From Actinomycetota bacterium (GTDB taxonomy: Bacteria; Actinomycetota; Actinomycetes; Propionibacteriales; Propionibacteriaceae), in contig JAIUOR010000019.1 in the NCBI GenBank assembly GCA_020161795.1, positions 1-49,218 of the forward strand: 49,218 nucleotides of DNA, given 5' to 3'. The notes under the pieces are model-generated. The model did no database searches. It was given only the letters and a program-made list of their open reading frames with translations, and was not told where the DNA came from. The stretch's first letter is position 1. Every line of letters begins with the position of its first letter. Below are positions 19,551-28,510 of this stretch, piece after piece. The position numbers and the translations under genes are program-made.

Positions 19551-20971
19551 GCCTCGAGGTGGAGCGCGCCTTCGAGCTGGCCCCGGGTCAGGAACTGCCG
19601 CCGCTGCCCGGCCTGGGCGAGCCGGCCGCGTTCACCCTGGAGGCCGTCTACTACGACACCCGCCACTTCAACCTCACCCGCGCCCGCCACGTCCTGCGCC
19701 GCCGGCAGGGCGGCAGCGACGCCGGTTGGCACGTGAAGCTCCCCGGTTCGGACATCGAGCACCGCATCGAACGCCACGCCCCACTGGGCAAGCCGCGGCC
19801 GCCGGCCGAACTCCGGGAGCTGGTCGCCGGCCCGCTGGCCGGGCAGGCGCTGCTGCCGGTGGCGCGGCTGCGCACGGTACGGCGGCAGGCCGAAGTCCGG
19901 GATCCGGAGGGAATCCTGCTGGCGCTGGTCTGCGTCGACGACGTGACCGCCAGCTCCGCCGTGGCCACGCAGTCCTGGCGGGAGGCCGAGATCGAACTGG
20001 CCGGCGGCACCCCGGCGCTGCTGGAGGAACTGACCGAGCACCTGGCGGCGGCGGGTATTCATCCGGCGGCGATGCAGGCCAAGATCGGACGAACCCTGGG
20101 CAGCGCCATCGAGGCCGACGATCAGCGTCGGGCCGCCCCGCAGACGGCCGCCGACGTCGTGCTGGACTACCTCTCGGCCCAGCTCGGAACCCTGCAGCAG
20201 CTCGAACCGGGAGTGCTGGCCGATCAGCCCGACGCGGTGCATCGCAGCCGGGTCGCCACCCGCCGGATGCGGTCGGCGCTGGCCACCTTCGAGCCGCTCT
20301 TCGCCACCGCGACAGTGCGGGCGCTGCGTGCCGAACTCGCCTGGCATGCCGTGGAACTCGGCGTGCCGAGGGATGCCGAGGTGCTGCGCGACAGCCTGCT
20401 TGGTGCGCTGGACAGCATCGGCGTGGCGGCGGACGCGCCGCAGCGGCAGGTCATCGTCGAGCGGCTCAACGGCGTCCACGCGACGGCGCACGCCGAATTG
20501 GTCGAGACGATGGCGACCGAACGCTACGACCGGCTGCACGAGGCGCTGGCCGAGTGGCTGGCCACGCCGCCGGTCACAGCGGGGGCGTCCGCCCCGGCGG
20601 TGCCGCTGCTGCACGGGCTGCTGGACCGGGCCCGGGGACGGGCTGCCAAGCGGTTCGTCGCGGCCCTGGCCGATCCTGCTCGGCTGGCGGGCTGGCACGA
20701 GGTGCGCAAGGCGGCCAAGGCCGCGAGGTACTGCGCCGAGGCGGTTCAGCCCGCCTTCGGCGACCGCGCCAGGGACCATGCCGCGACCTGGGAGGCGGTG
20801 ACCGACGCGCTGGGGGAGTTGCAGGATTCGGTGGTGGCCCGGGACGCCTTCGCCGACCAGGCCGGCGACCCCGTTGTGGACGCGCTGCTGGCGTTCCAGG
20901 TCGGCCGGGGCAAGGCGGAGCTAGCCCGCGGCCGGGCCGCGCTGGAGACCGCCCTGGCAGCCAGTCTTTAG
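19547..20971 (+). CDS. CYTH and CHAD domain protein
   Basis: A 474 aa two-domain protein. The N-terminal CYTH (triphosphate tunnel) domain spans about 1-185 and the C-terminal CHAD helical domain about 195-470, with VHRSRVATRRMRSAL and WHEVRKAAKAARYCAE as the paired basic motifs. CYTH enzymes act on triphosphates including polyphosphate, and CHAD domains bind polyphosphate, so a polyphosphate role is likely. The signature ExExK at the start reads EVERA (4-8): both glutamates are present but the lysine is Ala8, which may weaken catalysis. Start GTG 19547 overlaps the membrane protein by 4 bases. Confidence 0.85.
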   Translation: MSLEVERAFELAPGQELPPLPGLGEPAAFTLEAVYYDTRHFNLTRARHVLRRRQGGSDAGWHVKLPGSDIEHRIERHAPLGKPRPPAELRELVAGPLAGQALLPVARLRTVRRQAEVRDPEGILLALVCVDDVTASSAVATQSWREAEIELAGGTPALLEELTEHLAAAGIHPAAMQAKIGRTLGSAIEADDQRRAAPQTAADVVLDYLSAQLGTLQQLEPGVLADQPDAVHRSRVATRRMRSALATFEPLFATATVRALRAELAWHAVELGVPRDAEVLRDSLLGALDSIGVAADAPQRQVIVERLNGVHATAHAELVETMATERYDRLHEALAEWLATPPVTAGASAPAVPLLHGLLDRARGRAAKRFVAALADPARLAGWHEVRKAAKAARYCAEAVQPAFGDRARDHAATWEAVTDALGELQDSVVARDAFADQAGDPVVDALLAFQVGRGKAELARGRAALETALAASL

Positions 20972-20974
20972 CGA

Positions 20975-21454
20975 TCAGCGCGCGATGTCGGCGAAGCGCG
21001 CAGCGGTGAGGCTGGCCAGGTCGGCCGGCGCGAGTTCGAGTTGCAGGCCGCGGCGTCCGGCCGAGACGTAGACGGTGTCGAACAGCTCGGCGGTCTCGTC
21101 GACCACGGTCGGCAGCGGGGTCTTCTGGCCCAGCGGGGAGATGCCGCCGATCAGGTAGCCGGAACTGCGGCTGGCAGCCGCCGGATCGGCCAGTTCGACC
21201 TTCTTCACGCCCAGCGCCGTCGCCATGGCCTTGAGATCGAGTTGGCCGGCCACCGGGACGACCGCGACCGCCAGCGGCGGCCGTCCGGCGCCGGTGTCGA
21301 CGATCAGGGTCTTGAAGATGCGCAGCTGGTCGACGCCGAGCGCGGCGGCTGCCTCCTCGCCGAAGTGGCGATTGGCCGGATCGTGGTCGTAGGGGTGCAG
21401 CCGGTAGGCGACGCCGGCTTCGTCCAGGGCGCGGGTGGCAGGAGTCGCGGACAA
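20975..21454 (-). CDS. ybaK: Cys-tRNA(Pro) deacylase YbaK/EbsC
   Basis: A 159 aa trans-editing protein that removes mischarged cysteine from tRNA-Pro. The YbaK core is clear: [58 protein letters not shown] (catalytic lysine and GG/P loop) and [18 protein letters not shown]. Length and layout match bacterial YbaK. The start is ATG 21454. It is convergent with the CYTH-CHAD gene, only 3 bases apart, and lies 13 bases downstream of the DUF554 gene, with which it probably forms an operon. Confidence 0.9.
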   Translation of the reverse strand: MSATPATRALDEAGVAYRLHPYDHDPANRHFGEEAAAALGVDQLRIFKTLIVDTGAGRPPLAVAVVPVAGQLDLKAMATALGVKKVELADPAAASRSSGYLIGGISPLGQKTPLPTVVDETAELFDTVYVSAGRRGLQLELAPADLASLTAARFADIAR

Positions 21455-21467
21455 CGCTGCGCCCGCC

Positions 21468-22205
21468 TCAGACCAGCAGGCCGAGACCGGCGGTCAGCAG
21501 CGGGGCGATGATCAGCGCGGGCAGCAGATCGCCGATCTGGATCTGCTTGATACCGCTCAGCCGGAAGCCCAGGCCCAGCAGAATCACCCCGCCGGTCGCG
21601 GTGAGCGCGTCGATGTGGGCGGCCGGCATGAAGTCGCCCAGCCACCAGCCCAGAGCGGTGATCGCGCCCTGGTAGAGCAGCAGCGGGATCACCGACGCCA
21701 TCACGCCGATCCCGAGCGTGGAGGCGAACGCGATCGCGGCGAAGCCGTCCATCACGGCCTTGACGATCAGCTGTTCCGCGCCGTTGCCCAGACCGTCCGA
21801 GATCGAGCCGATGATCGCCAGCGGCCCGACGCAGAAGATCAGGGTGGCCGTCACCGCGGCCTCGATGAAGGTCGCCTGGTCGGCCTCGCGGGCGACCTTG
21901 GAGCGCAGCCAGTCGGCCGCGCCGTCAAGTCGTTCCTCCAGGCGCAGCGCAGAGCCGAGCAGGCCGCCGATCAGCAGGGCGCCGAGCACCACCAGCAGGC
22001 GCGCGCCGGAGCCGACCTCGGCGGCGAAGGCAGCGGACATGCCGTCGGCGACCGACAGGCCGCCGATCACCAGGGTGACCAGGCCGAGGATCTGGGTGAC
22101 CAACTCCCGCGTACGCGCCGGAAACCGGTGCCCGGCGGCCAGCCCGACCAGAGTGCCGACGACGACCGTGGCGACATTGATGACCGTGCCCGCGCCGATG
22201 AACAT
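21468..22205 (-). CDS. DUF554 family membrane protein
   Basis: A 245 aa, very hydrophobic protein with six to seven membrane segments. The opening [20 protein letters not shown] and the internal [16 protein letters not shown] are the hallmark sequences of DUF554 (YdfK/YqgA type). These are possible transporters of unknown substrate. The start is ATG 22205, divergent from hisD with 57 bases between them. It precedes ybaK on the same strand. Confidence 0.88.
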   Translation of the reverse strand: MFIGAGTVINVATVVVGTLVGLAAGHRFPARTRELVTQILGLVTLVIGGLSVADGMSAAFAAEVGSGARLLVVLGALLIGGLLGSALRLEERLDGAADWLRSKVAREADQATFIEAAVTATLIFCVGPLAIIGSISDGLGNGAEQLIVKAVMDGFAAIAFASTLGIGVMASVIPLLLYQGAITALGWWLGDFMPAAHIDALTATGGVILLGLGFRLSGIKQIQIGDLLPALIIAPLLTAGLGLLV

Positions 22206-22249
22206 GATCGCAAGTCAATCACCTCCACGTCCCCCTCCCGCACCAGCCG

Positions 22250-22255
22250 TACAAT
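22250..22255 (+). promoter_or_regulatory. Putative -10 box for leaderless his operon transcript
   Basis: TACAAT is a near-perfect -10 hexamer ending seven bases before the hisD GTG at 22263. Transcription would start at the first codon. No Shine-Dalgarno sequence and no attenuator-like leader with His codons can fit. Confidence 0.5.
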
Positions 22256-22262
22256 CGCCCGT

Positions 22263-23561
22263 GTGCTGAGAACCCTCGACCTGCGTGGACGGCCCTTCGA
22301 CCCCCGTGAATTGCCTCGGGCCCATTTCGACGTGGCCGCCGCAGTTGAGGTCGTGCGCCCCGTGGTGAACGCTGTCGCCGAGCGCGGCGAGGATGCCCTG
22401 CGGGAGTTCTCCGACCGTTTCGACCACGTCGTTCCAGAGAGCTTCCGGGTGCCGGCGCAGGCGCTGGCGGAGGCGGCCGCCGCGCTGGCTCCGGCGGATC
22501 GGACGGCCTTCACCGAGGCGATCGAACGCCGCCGCCGGGTGGCGGCCGCCGAGGTCGAGGCCGACGAGGTGCGGGTCGAGGTGGCGCCGGGGGCGATCGT
22601 CTCGCAGCGTTCCATCCCGGTCGGACGGGTCGGGCTGTACGTGCCGGGCGGACTGGCGCCGCTGGCCTCCAGCGTCCTGATGAACGTGGTGCCCGCCCAG
22701 GCCGCGGGCGTCGGCTCGATCGCGGTGAGCTCACCGCCGCAGGCAGAGTTCGGCGGGCTGCCGCACCCCAGCATCCTGGCGGTCTGCCACCTGCTGGAGG
22801 TGGACGAGGTCTACGCCGTCGGCGGCGCGCAGGCGATCGCCATGTTCGGTTACGGCGTGCCCGGGTTGTGCGAGCCGGTGGACATGGTCACCGGGCCCGG
22901 CAACATCTACGTGGTGGCCGCCAAGCGGCTGCTGCAGGGCCGGATCGGGATCGACTCCGAGGCCGGGCCGACCGAGATCGCGATCCTCGCCGACGCCGCG
23001 GCCAACCCGGCCTACGTCGCCGCGGACCTGCTCTCCCAGGCCGAGCACGATCCGATGGCCGCGGCCGTCCTGATCACCGACAGCCCGGAACTGGCCGATC
23101 GGGTACGCGAGGCACTCGAGCCGCAGGTCGCCGCGACCCGGCACGTCGAGCGGATCCGCACCGCGCTGGCGGGGGAGCAGTCCGCGATCGTCCTGACCGA
23201 CGACCTCGACACCGCGATCGCCGTGACCGACGCCTACGGCGCCGAGCACCTGGAGATCCAGACCGCCGATCCGGCCGCCGTCGCAGTCCGGATCCGCAAT
23301 GCCGGCGCGATCTTCCTGGGTCCGTGGTCGCCGGTCTCGCTGGGGGACTACGCGGCCGGCAGCACCCACGTCCTGCCCACCGCCGGTGCGGCGCGCCACT
23401 CGTCCGGGTTGAACGTGAAGAGCTTCCGCAAGGCCGTGCACGTCATCGACTACAGCCGCGAGGCCCTGCTCGCGGTCGCGGACGCGGTCGAGACCTTCGC
23501 CGCCGCCGAGAACCTGCCGGGGCACGGCGCGGCGGTCACGATCCGGAGGGAACCGGCATGA
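22263..23561 (+). CDS. hisD: Histidinol dehydrogenase
   Basis: Catalyses the last two steps of histidine synthesis, histidinol to histidine with NAD+, using one zinc ion. The 432 aa length is usual. Diagnostic stretches are [74 protein letters not shown] (zinc/catalytic His) and [12 protein letters not shown] 22263 (VLRTLDLRG) is the only start consistent with the TACAAT -10 box; the frame is open far upstream but over the divergent DUF554 gene. First gene of hisDCBH-priA; its stop overlaps hisC in ATGA. Confidence 0.96.
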   Translation: MLRTLDLRGRPFDPRELPRAHFDVAAAVEVVRPVVNAVAERGEDALREFSDRFDHVVPESFRVPAQALAEAAAALAPADRTAFTEAIERRRRVAAAEVEADEVRVEVAPGAIVSQRSIPVGRVGLYVPGGLAPLASSVLMNVVPAQAAGVGSIAVSSPPQAEFGGLPHPSILAVCHLLEVDEVYAVGGAQAIAMFGYGVPGLCEPVDMVTGPGNIYVVAAKRLLQGRIGIDSEAGPTEIAILADAAANPAYVAADLLSQAEHDPMAAAVLITDSPELADRVREALEPQVAATRHVERIRTALAGEQSAIVLTDDLDTAIAVTDAYGAEHLEIQTADPAAVAVRIRNAGAIFLGPWSPVSLGDYAAGSTHVLPTAGAARHSSGLNVKSFRKAVHVIDYSREALLAVADAVETFAAAENLPGHGAAVTIRREPA

Positions 23562-24652
23562 GGCCCGATCCGACCCTGGCCGAGTTGCCGCTGCGTCCCG
23601 AACTGGTGGGGGAGGAGCCCTACGGCGCCCCGCAGATCCCGGATGTGGTGCTGCTCAACACCAACGAGAACCCCTACCCGCCCAGCCCCGCGATCATCGC
23701 CGACATGGCGGCCGCCATCGCCGAGATGGCGACCGGGGTGAACCGCTACCCGGACCGGGAAGCCAGCGCGCTGCGCGCCGACCTGGCCGCGTACCTGGGC
23801 CACGGGCTGGATGCCGGCCGGATCTGGGCCGCCAACGGCTCCAACGAGGTGATGACCCACCTGCTGGGCGCCTTCGCCGGCCCCGGACGCACCGTGCTCA
23901 CCTTCGCGCCCACCTATTCGATGTACCCCGAGTACGCCCGGAACACCCACAGCGGGTACGTGGTGGTGCCGCGGACGGACGACTACGCCATCGACCCGGA
24001 GACGGCGATAGCGGCGATCGCCGAGCACCAGCCGTCGGTGGTGATCCTCACCACGCCCAACAACCCGACCGGTACCACGACCCCGCTGGCGACGATCCGG
24101 CGGATCCTGGCCGCCACCGACGCCATCGTGGTGGTGGACGAGGCCTACCAGGAGTTCGCCCGCGACCCCGGGCAGACCGCGCTCACCCTGCTGAGCGAGT
24201 TCGGCAACCTCGTGGTGGCGCGGACGATGAGCAAGGCCTTCGCCATGGCCGGCGGCCGGGTCGGCTACCTCGCCGCCGCGCCGGCGATCGTGGATGCCTG
24301 CCGGATCGTCCGGCTGCCCTACCACCTCTCCGCGCAGACCCAGGCGCTGGCCCGGGTGGCGCTGGCCCACGCCCCGGAGATGCTCGCCGAGGTGGACCGG
24401 TTGCGGCGGGTTCGCGACGAGTTGGTGGCCCGGCTGCCCGGCCTGGGCGTCGAGGTGATCGACTCCGATGCCAACTTCTGTTTGTTCGGCCCGTTCGCCG
24501 ACCGGCATGATGTCTGGCAGCGTTTGCTCGACCGCGGCATCCTGGTGCGCGAAGTCGGACCGGCCGGCTGGCTTAGAGTGTCTGTCGGGACACCCGAACA
24601 AACCGATCAGTTCTATGCGGCGCTGGCCGCCGTGATGGAGGAGATTCGATGA
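23558..24652 (+). CDS. hisC: Histidinol-phosphate aminotransferase
   Basis: PLP enzyme of fold type I, 364 aa, converting imidazole-acetol phosphate and glutamate to histidinol phosphate. Key residues are N168-N169 in TPNNPTGT, D194 and Y197 in VVDEAYQEF, Schiff-base Lys226 in [10 protein letters not shown] and Arg234 in [17 protein letters not shown] near residue 34 is the HisC N-terminal signature. ATG 23558 has GGAGGG upstream and overlaps hisD in ATGA. The open frame further upstream is a shadow of hisD. Confidence 0.95.
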   Translation: MRPDPTLAELPLRPELVGEEPYGAPQIPDVVLLNTNENPYPPSPAIIADMAAAIAEMATGVNRYPDREASALRADLAAYLGHGLDAGRIWAANGSNEVMTHLLGAFAGPGRTVLTFAPTYSMYPEYARNTHSGYVVVPRTDDYAIDPETAIAAIAEHQPSVVILTTPNNPTGTTTPLATIRRILAATDAIVVVDEAYQEFARDPGQTALTLLSEFGNLVVARTMSKAFAMAGGRVGYLAAAPAIVDACRIVRLPYHLSAQTQALARVALAHAPEMLAEVDRLRRVRDELVARLPGLGVEVIDSDANFCLFGPFADRHDVWQRLLDRGILVREVGPAGWLRVSVGTPEQTDQFYAALAAVMEEIR

Positions 24653-25266
24653 GCAGGCCCCGTACGGCTGTCGTGGAGCGGCAGACCAGCGAGTCCTCGG
24701 TGCGCGTCGCGCTCGACCTCGACGGCACCGGCCGTTCCGAGATCTCGACCGGGGTCGGCTTCTACGACCACATGCTGACCGCCCTGGCCAAGCACTCGCT
24801 GATCGACCTGGAGGTCACCACCACCGGCGACCTGCACATCGACGGCCACCACTCCATCGAGGACACCGCCATCGTGCTGGGGCTGGCCCTGGCCGAGGCA
24901 CTGGGCGACAAGGCCGGGATCCGGCGCTACGCCGACGCCACCGTGCCGCTGGACGAGGCGCTGGCGCACTGCGTGGTGGATCTGGCCGGCCGGGCCTACG
25001 CCGTGGTGAGCGGCGAGCCGGAGGGCCAGCAGTACGTCGCGATCGGCGGCTCGGGGGTTCCCTACCTGGGCTCCATGACCCAGCACGTGCTGGAGGCCTT
25101 CGCGCTGAACGCCCGGATCTGCCTGCACATGCGGGTTCTGGCCGGACGCGACCCGCACCACATCGTCGAGGCCCAGTTCAAGGCACTTGCCCGCGCACTG
25201 CGCGACGCGGTGGCGCTCGACCCCCGGATCGCGGGTGAGATCCCGTCCACCAAGGGAGCCCTGTGA
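24649..25266 (+). CDS. hisB: Imidazoleglycerol-phosphate dehydratase
   Basis: Monofunctional dehydratase of 205 aa (no histidinol-phosphatase domain), converting imidazole-glycerol phosphate to imidazole-acetol phosphate. The two manganese-binding repeats are visible as [10 protein letters not shown] (65-74) and [13 protein letters not shown] (168-180), with GVGFYDHML and [18 protein letters not shown] in each half. It overlaps hisC (ATGA) and hisH (GTGA), so translation is coupled throughout. Confidence 0.96.
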   Translation: MSRPRTAVVERQTSESSVRVALDLDGTGRSEISTGVGFYDHMLTALAKHSLIDLEVTTTGDLHIDGHHSIEDTAIVLGLALAEALGDKAGIRRYADATVPLDEALAHCVVDLAGRAYAVVSGEPEGQQYVAIGGSGVPYLGSMTQHVLEAFALNARICLHMRVLAGRDPHHIVEAQFKALARALRDAVALDPRIAGEIPSTKGAL

Positions 25267-25904
25267 CCAGTGCGCAGCCGGTCGTCGCAGTCCTCGACTA
25301 CGGCTCGGGCAACCTGCACTCGGTGACGCGCGCCCTGGCGGCGGCGGGCGCCGAGGTGATCCTCACCGCCGACCCCGAGCTGTGCTGCGACGCCGACGGC
25401 CTGGTCGTCCCGGGCGTGGGCGCGTTCGCCGCCTGCATGGAGGGGCTGGCCGCGGTGAGCGGTCCCGAGGTGATCGGACGACGGCTGGCGGCCGAGCGTC
25501 CGGTCTTCGGCATCTGCGTCGGCCACCAGGTGATGTTCGGCCTGGGGGTCGAGCACGACATCCCGGTGGAGGGCGTCGGCGTGCTGCCCGGCATCGTCGA
25601 GGAACTGGACGCCCTGCCGTTGCCGCATATGGGCTGGAACACGGTCGTGCCCCCCGAAGGCAGCCGGATGTTCGCCGGCATCGCCGGCGAACGGTTCTAC
25701 TTCGTCCACTCCTACGGGGTTCGGCGCTGCTCCGAGGCACCCTCCCACGTCACCTGGGCCGAGCACGGCGGCGACCGGTTCATCGCCGCGGTCGAGGCGG
25801 GAGCCCTGTGGACCACGCAATTCCACCCGGAGAAGTCGGGGGCCGCCGGCGCCCGGCTGCTGCGCAACTGGGTGACCCGCCTGACAGTGAAGGAAACCGC
25901 ATGA
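25263..25904 (+). CDS. hisH: Imidazole glycerol phosphate synthase glutaminase subunit
   Basis: Class I glutamine amidotransferase of 213 aa, supplying ammonia to HisF. The catalytic triad is Cys85 (FGICVGHQ), His188 and Glu190 ([10 protein letters not shown]). The partner cyclase HisF is not in this window. GTG 25263 overlaps the hisB stop (GTGA); the hisH stop itself overlaps the ATG of a 22-codon ORF. Confidence 0.95.
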   Translation: MTSAQPVVAVLDYGSGNLHSVTRALAAAGAEVILTADPELCCDADGLVVPGVGAFAACMEGLAAVSGPEVIGRRLAAERPVFGICVGHQVMFGLGVEHDIPVEGVGVLPGIVEELDALPLPHMGWNTVVPPEGSRMFAGIAGERFYFVHSYGVRRCSEAPSHVTWAEHGGDRFIAAVEAGALWTTQFHPEKSGAAGARLLRNWVTRLTVKETA

Positions 25905-25969
25905 GCACCCCACGAAGTTCTTCTCCTCCGCCGCACTCCCCCGAACACCTTCGCGGGGACCCCGCATGA
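25901..25969 (+). CDS. 22-codon mini-ORF coupled between hisH and priA
   Basis: ATG 25901 overlaps the hisH stop in ATGA and its TGA overlaps the priA ATG in ATGA, so it bridges the two genes exactly. The product would be [22 protein letters not shown], rich in Ser and Pro, with no domain. It could be a remnant of a gene, a coupling device that carries ribosomes through the hairpin at 25953-25965, or a real small protein. The exact double overlap is observed; the function is inferred. Confidence 0.45.
   Translation: MSTPRSSSPPPHSPEHLRGDPA
25953..25965 (+). promoter_or_regulatory. GC hairpin directly before the priA start codon
   Basis: GCGGGG and CCCCGC are perfect inverted arms around a single A, ending at the base before ATG 25966. 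In RNA this would probably form a four-pair GC stem with a five-base loop covering the ribosome-entry region, so priA translation would depend on ribosomes arriving from the mini-ORF. Confidence 0.45.
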
Positions 25970-26688
25970 CCCACCTGGAGCTCCTGCCCGCCGTCGACGT
26001 CCAGGGCGGGCAGGCGGTGCAGCTCGTCCAGGGCGTGGCCGGCAGCGAGAAGGTCTTCGGCGATCCGCTGGCCGCGGCTCGGCGCTGGCAGGACTCCGGC
26101 GCGGAGTGGATCCACCTGGTCGACCTGGACGCCGCTTTCGGCCGTGGCTCGAACGCCGAACTGCTGGCGTCGATCATCGACCAACTGGAGGTGCAGGTCG
26201 AACTCTCCGGTGGGATCCGCGACGACGCCAGCCTGCGCCGGGCGCTGTCCACCGGCTGCCGCCGCGTCAACATCGGCACCGCCGCGCTGGAGAATCCGGA
26301 GTGGTGCGATCGGGTGATCGGCGAGTTCGGCGATCGGATAGCGATCGGGCTGGACGTGAAGGGCACCCGGCTCGCCGCCCGTGGCTGGACGCGTGAGGGC
26401 GGCGACGTCTGGGAGACCCTGGAGCGCCTGAACGCCGCCGGCTGCGCCCGCTACGTGGTGACCGACGTCGCCAGCGACGGCATGCTCACCGGTCCCAACG
26501 TCGACCTGCTGCGCCAGGTCTGCGAGCGCACCAACGCCCCGGTGGTCGCCTCCGGCGGCATCGCGCAACTCGACGACCTGCGCGCCCTGCGCGAGCTCGT
26601 CCCGCTCGGCGTCGAGGGCGCCATCATCGGCACCGCGCTCTACGTGGGCAACTTCACCCTGCGGGCCGCGCTCGAGGTGGCCGGCTGA
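25966..26688 (+). CDS. priA: Phosphoribosyl isomerase PriA (HisA, possibly also TrpF)
   Basis: A (beta-alpha)8-barrel of 240 aa that isomerises ProFAR in histidine synthesis; in actinomycetes it usually also serves tryptophan synthesis as TrpF. Landmarks are LLPAVDV with Asp11, [31 protein letters not shown] with Asp130, [10 protein letters not shown] and [13 protein letters not shown] with Asp171. The PriA-typical RGW and ALENPEW stretches are present. Residue 19, Arg in M. tuberculosis and S. coelicolor PriA (AVRLV), is Gln here (AVQLV). ATG 25966 overlaps the mini-ORF in ATGA. hisF does not follow. Confidence 0.93.
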   Translation: MTHLELLPAVDVQGGQAVQLVQGVAGSEKVFGDPLAAARRWQDSGAEWIHLVDLDAAFGRGSNAELLASIIDQLEVQVELSGGIRDDASLRRALSTGCRRVNIGTAALENPEWCDRVIGEFGDRIAIGLDVKGTRLAARGWTREGGDVWETLERLNAAGCARYVVTDVASDGMLTGPNVDLLRQVCERTNAPVVASGGIAQLDDLRALRELVPLGVEGAIIGTALYVGNFTLRAALEVAG

Positions 26689-26740
26689 TCTCGGGGCTGG
26701 TTCGGGGTCGACTCAGGGCGCTCACGGCTGCCCCGGGTCG

Positions 26741-26746
26741 TAGGCT
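26741..26746 (+). promoter_or_regulatory. Putative -10 box for leaderless transcript at 26753
   Basis: TAGGCT ends six bases before ATG 26753, leaving no room for a Shine-Dalgarno sequence. Confidence 0.45.
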
Positions 26747-26752
26747 CCCCTC

Positions 26753-27049
26753 ATGAGTTCCTATGACCACCGCGAGCCGACCAACGAGGAGCTGTGGCCG
26801 CAGCCGCCGAACCAGCAGTACCCGGCGCCCAACCCTCCCGGCCAGGCGATGGTGCCGCAGCAGCCGGCGCCGGTCCCGGTGCCGAACCGCGCCGCCGATC
26901 GTTCCCGCTTCATCCTGGCCATCGCCTCGATGGGGATGGGCATCCCCATCTCGGCGATCGCCGCTGAATCCGCCGGTCCGTTCGGCCTGGTGATCGCCTG
27001 GGTGGCGATCGTCGCGGTGAACTTCATCTACTCCTGGCGCCGCCCCTGA
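26753..27049 (+). CDS. Small membrane protein of unknown function
   Basis: A 98 aa protein. Residues 1-48 are Pro/Gln-rich and probably disordered; two membrane segments follow (about 53-70 and 75-93), ending in WRRP. I do not recognise the family, though small two-helix proteins with Pro-rich cytoplasmic leaders are common in actinomycetes. Its own TAGGCT promoter separates it from the his operon, and it ends 69 bases before yebC. Confidence 0.6.
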   Translation: MSSYDHREPTNEELWPQPPNQQYPAPNPPGQAMVPQQPAPVPVPNRAADRSRFILAIASMGMGIPISAIAAESAGPFGLVIAWVAIVAVNFIYSWRRP

Positions 27050-27075
27050 GGTCGGCCAGGCCTCCGGAACCCGGC

Positions 27076-27081
27076 TAGAGT
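27076..27081 (+). promoter_or_regulatory. Putative -10 box of yebC
   Basis: TAGAGT fits the TANNNT consensus and would give a leader of about 30 nt containing a GGA-rich ribosome binding region before ATG 27119. Confidence 0.35.
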
Positions 27082-27118
27082 AGGGGCCGCACTTTTCCCG
27101 AGCCAGGAACGGACGTCA

Positions 27119-27886
27119 ATGAGCGGACACTCCAAGTGGGCCACCACCAAGCACAAGAAGGCTGCCATCGATGCCAAGCGCGGCAAGCTGTTTGCCAAGC
27201 TGATCAAGAACATCGAGGTCGCGGCCCGCGTCGGCGGCGGTGATCCTGGCGGGAACCCGACTCTCTACGACGCGATCCAGAAGGCCAAGAAGAACTCCGT
27301 CCCGAACGACAACATCGACCGCGCGGTCAAGCGCGGCAGCGGCGTCGGCGGCGACGCGGTCGACTACCTGGAGATCACCTACGAGGCCTACGGCCCGGCG
27401 GGCGTGGCGATCCTGATCGAGTGCCTCACCGACAACCGCAACCGGTCGGCCTCCGACGTCAAGGTGGCGGTGACGCGCAACGGCGGCACGATGGCCGATG
27501 TCGGCTCGGTGTCGCGGATCTTCGACCGCAAGGGCATCGTCGAACTCGCCAAGGCGCAGACCGGGCGGGAGCTGACCGAGGACGACGTCCTGGAGGCCAC
27601 GCTGGATGCCGATCCGGAGGACGTCGCCGACGAGGGCGAGACCTTCAAGGTGATCAGCGACCCCAGCGCGGTGGTCGAGGTGCGCAAGGCCGTCCAGGCC
27701 GCGGGCCTGGACTACGAATCCGCCGAGGTGCAGTTCGTCCCGCAGTACACCCAGACGGTGGACGCCAAGGACGCCGCCGAGAAGCTGTTCAAGCTGCTGG
27801 ATGCGATCGAGGACCTGGACGACGTGCAGAACGTCTACTCCAACGAGGACGTTCCCGACGAGCTCCTGGAGCAGCTCGAGGACTGA
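27119..27886 (+). CDS. yebC: YebC/PmpR family regulatory/translation factor
   Basis: A 255 aa protein with the family's unmistakable N-terminus ([21 protein letters not shown]) and the motifs [34 protein letters not shown] and [14 protein letters not shown]. YebC proteins were described as DNA-binding regulators, and some members help ribosomes through proline stretches; the sequence does not say which applies here. It lies just upstream of ruvCAB, a conserved neighbourhood, but the LexA-controlled ruvC promoter falls between them. Confidence 0.95.
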   Translation: MSGHSKWATTKHKKAAIDAKRGKLFAKLIKNIEVAARVGGGDPGGNPTLYDAIQKAKKNSVPNDNIDRAVKRGSGVGGDAVDYLEITYEAYGPAGVAILIECLTDNRNRSASDVKVAVTRNGGTMADVGSVSRIFDRKGIVELAKAQTGRELTEDDVLEATLDADPEDVADEGETFKVISDPSAVVEVRKAVQAAGLDYESAEVQFVPQYTQTVDAKDAAEKLFKLLDAIEDLDDVQNVYSNEDVPDELLEQLED

Positions 27887-27948
27887 CCTCGAAGGCCACG
27901 GCAGGGCTGCCTTCGGCGTGGCTGCTGGCTTGCCCACCCGAGGCTGCC

Positions 27949-27954
27949 TATTAT
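27949..27954 (+). promoter_or_regulatory. Putative -10 box of ruvCAB
   Basis: TATTAT directly abuts the LexA box, so LexA bound there would cover the transcription start. Confidence 0.5.
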
Positions 27955-27970
27955 CCGAACAGTTGTTCGG
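27955..27970 (+). promoter_or_regulatory. LexA (SOS) box upstream of ruvC
   Basis: CCGAAC-AGTT-GTTCGG is a perfect inverted repeat matching the actinobacterial LexA operator core CGAAC-N4-GTTCG. It sits 15 bases before ATG 27986 and next to the -10 box, so ruvCAB should be repressed by LexA and induced by DNA damage. Confidence 0.85.
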
Positions 27971-27985
27971 GCGAATGAGGTGGCG

Positions 27986-28510
27986 ATGCGTGTCCTTGGG
28001 GTGGATCCCGGTCTGACCCGCTGCGGGGTCGGCGTGATCGAGGGTGACCCCGGACGTCCGCCGCGCCTGGTCGCCGTCGGCGTCATCACCACCCCGGCCG
28101 ATCTGGATCATGCCCGCCGGCTGCTGCGCATCGACGAGGGGCTGAATGCCTGGGTGGGGGAGTACGCCCCGGACGCGATCGCCGTGGAGCGGGTGTTCGC
28201 CGACTCCAATGTGCTGTCGGTGATGGGCACCGCCCAGGCCGCGGGCCTGGCCATGGTGGCGGGTGCGCGCCGCGGCATCCCGGTCCACCTGCACACCCCC
28301 ACCGAGGTGAAGGCGGCGATCACCGGCTCCGGACGTGCCGACAAGGCCCAGGTGGGCGCCATGGTCACCCGCATCCTGAAGCTGACGGCAGCGCCTAAAC
28401 CTGCCGACGCCGCCGATGCGGTCGCCCTGGCGATCTGCCACCTCTGGCGCGGCGCGGGCCAGCACCGGATCGAAGCGGCATTGGCGAAGGCGAAACGGGG
28501 GTCGGCATGA
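27986..28510 (+). CDS. ruvC: Holliday junction resolvase RuvC
   Basis: Endonuclease of 174 aa that cuts Holliday junctions symmetrically as a dimer. The acidic catalytic residues are visible: Asp7 ([10 protein letters not shown]), Glu68 (AVERVF), Asp141 and Asp144 ([14 protein letters not shown]). ATG 27986 was chosen over GTG 27980 because it gives the family N-terminus MRVLGVDPG and has GAGGTG upstream. It overlaps ruvA in ATGA and is under the LexA box at 27955-27970. Confidence 0.95.
   Translation: MRVLGVDPGLTRCGVGVIEGDPGRPPRLVAVGVITTPADLDHARRLLRIDEGLNAWVGEYAPDAIAVERVFADSNVLSVMGTAQAAGLAMVAGARRGIPVHLHTPTEVKAAITGSGRADKAQVGAMVTRILKLTAAPKPADAADAVALAICHLWRGAGQHRIEAALAKAKRGSA

Noticed and set aside
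21435-22262. Long upstream extension of hisD
   Set aside because: It is a shadow of the DUF554 gene; the TACAAT box and family length fix the start at 22263.
22868-23557. Extension of hisC upstream through hisD
   Set aside because: Out-of-frame translation of hisD; the ATGA overlap and GGAGGG support ATG 23558.
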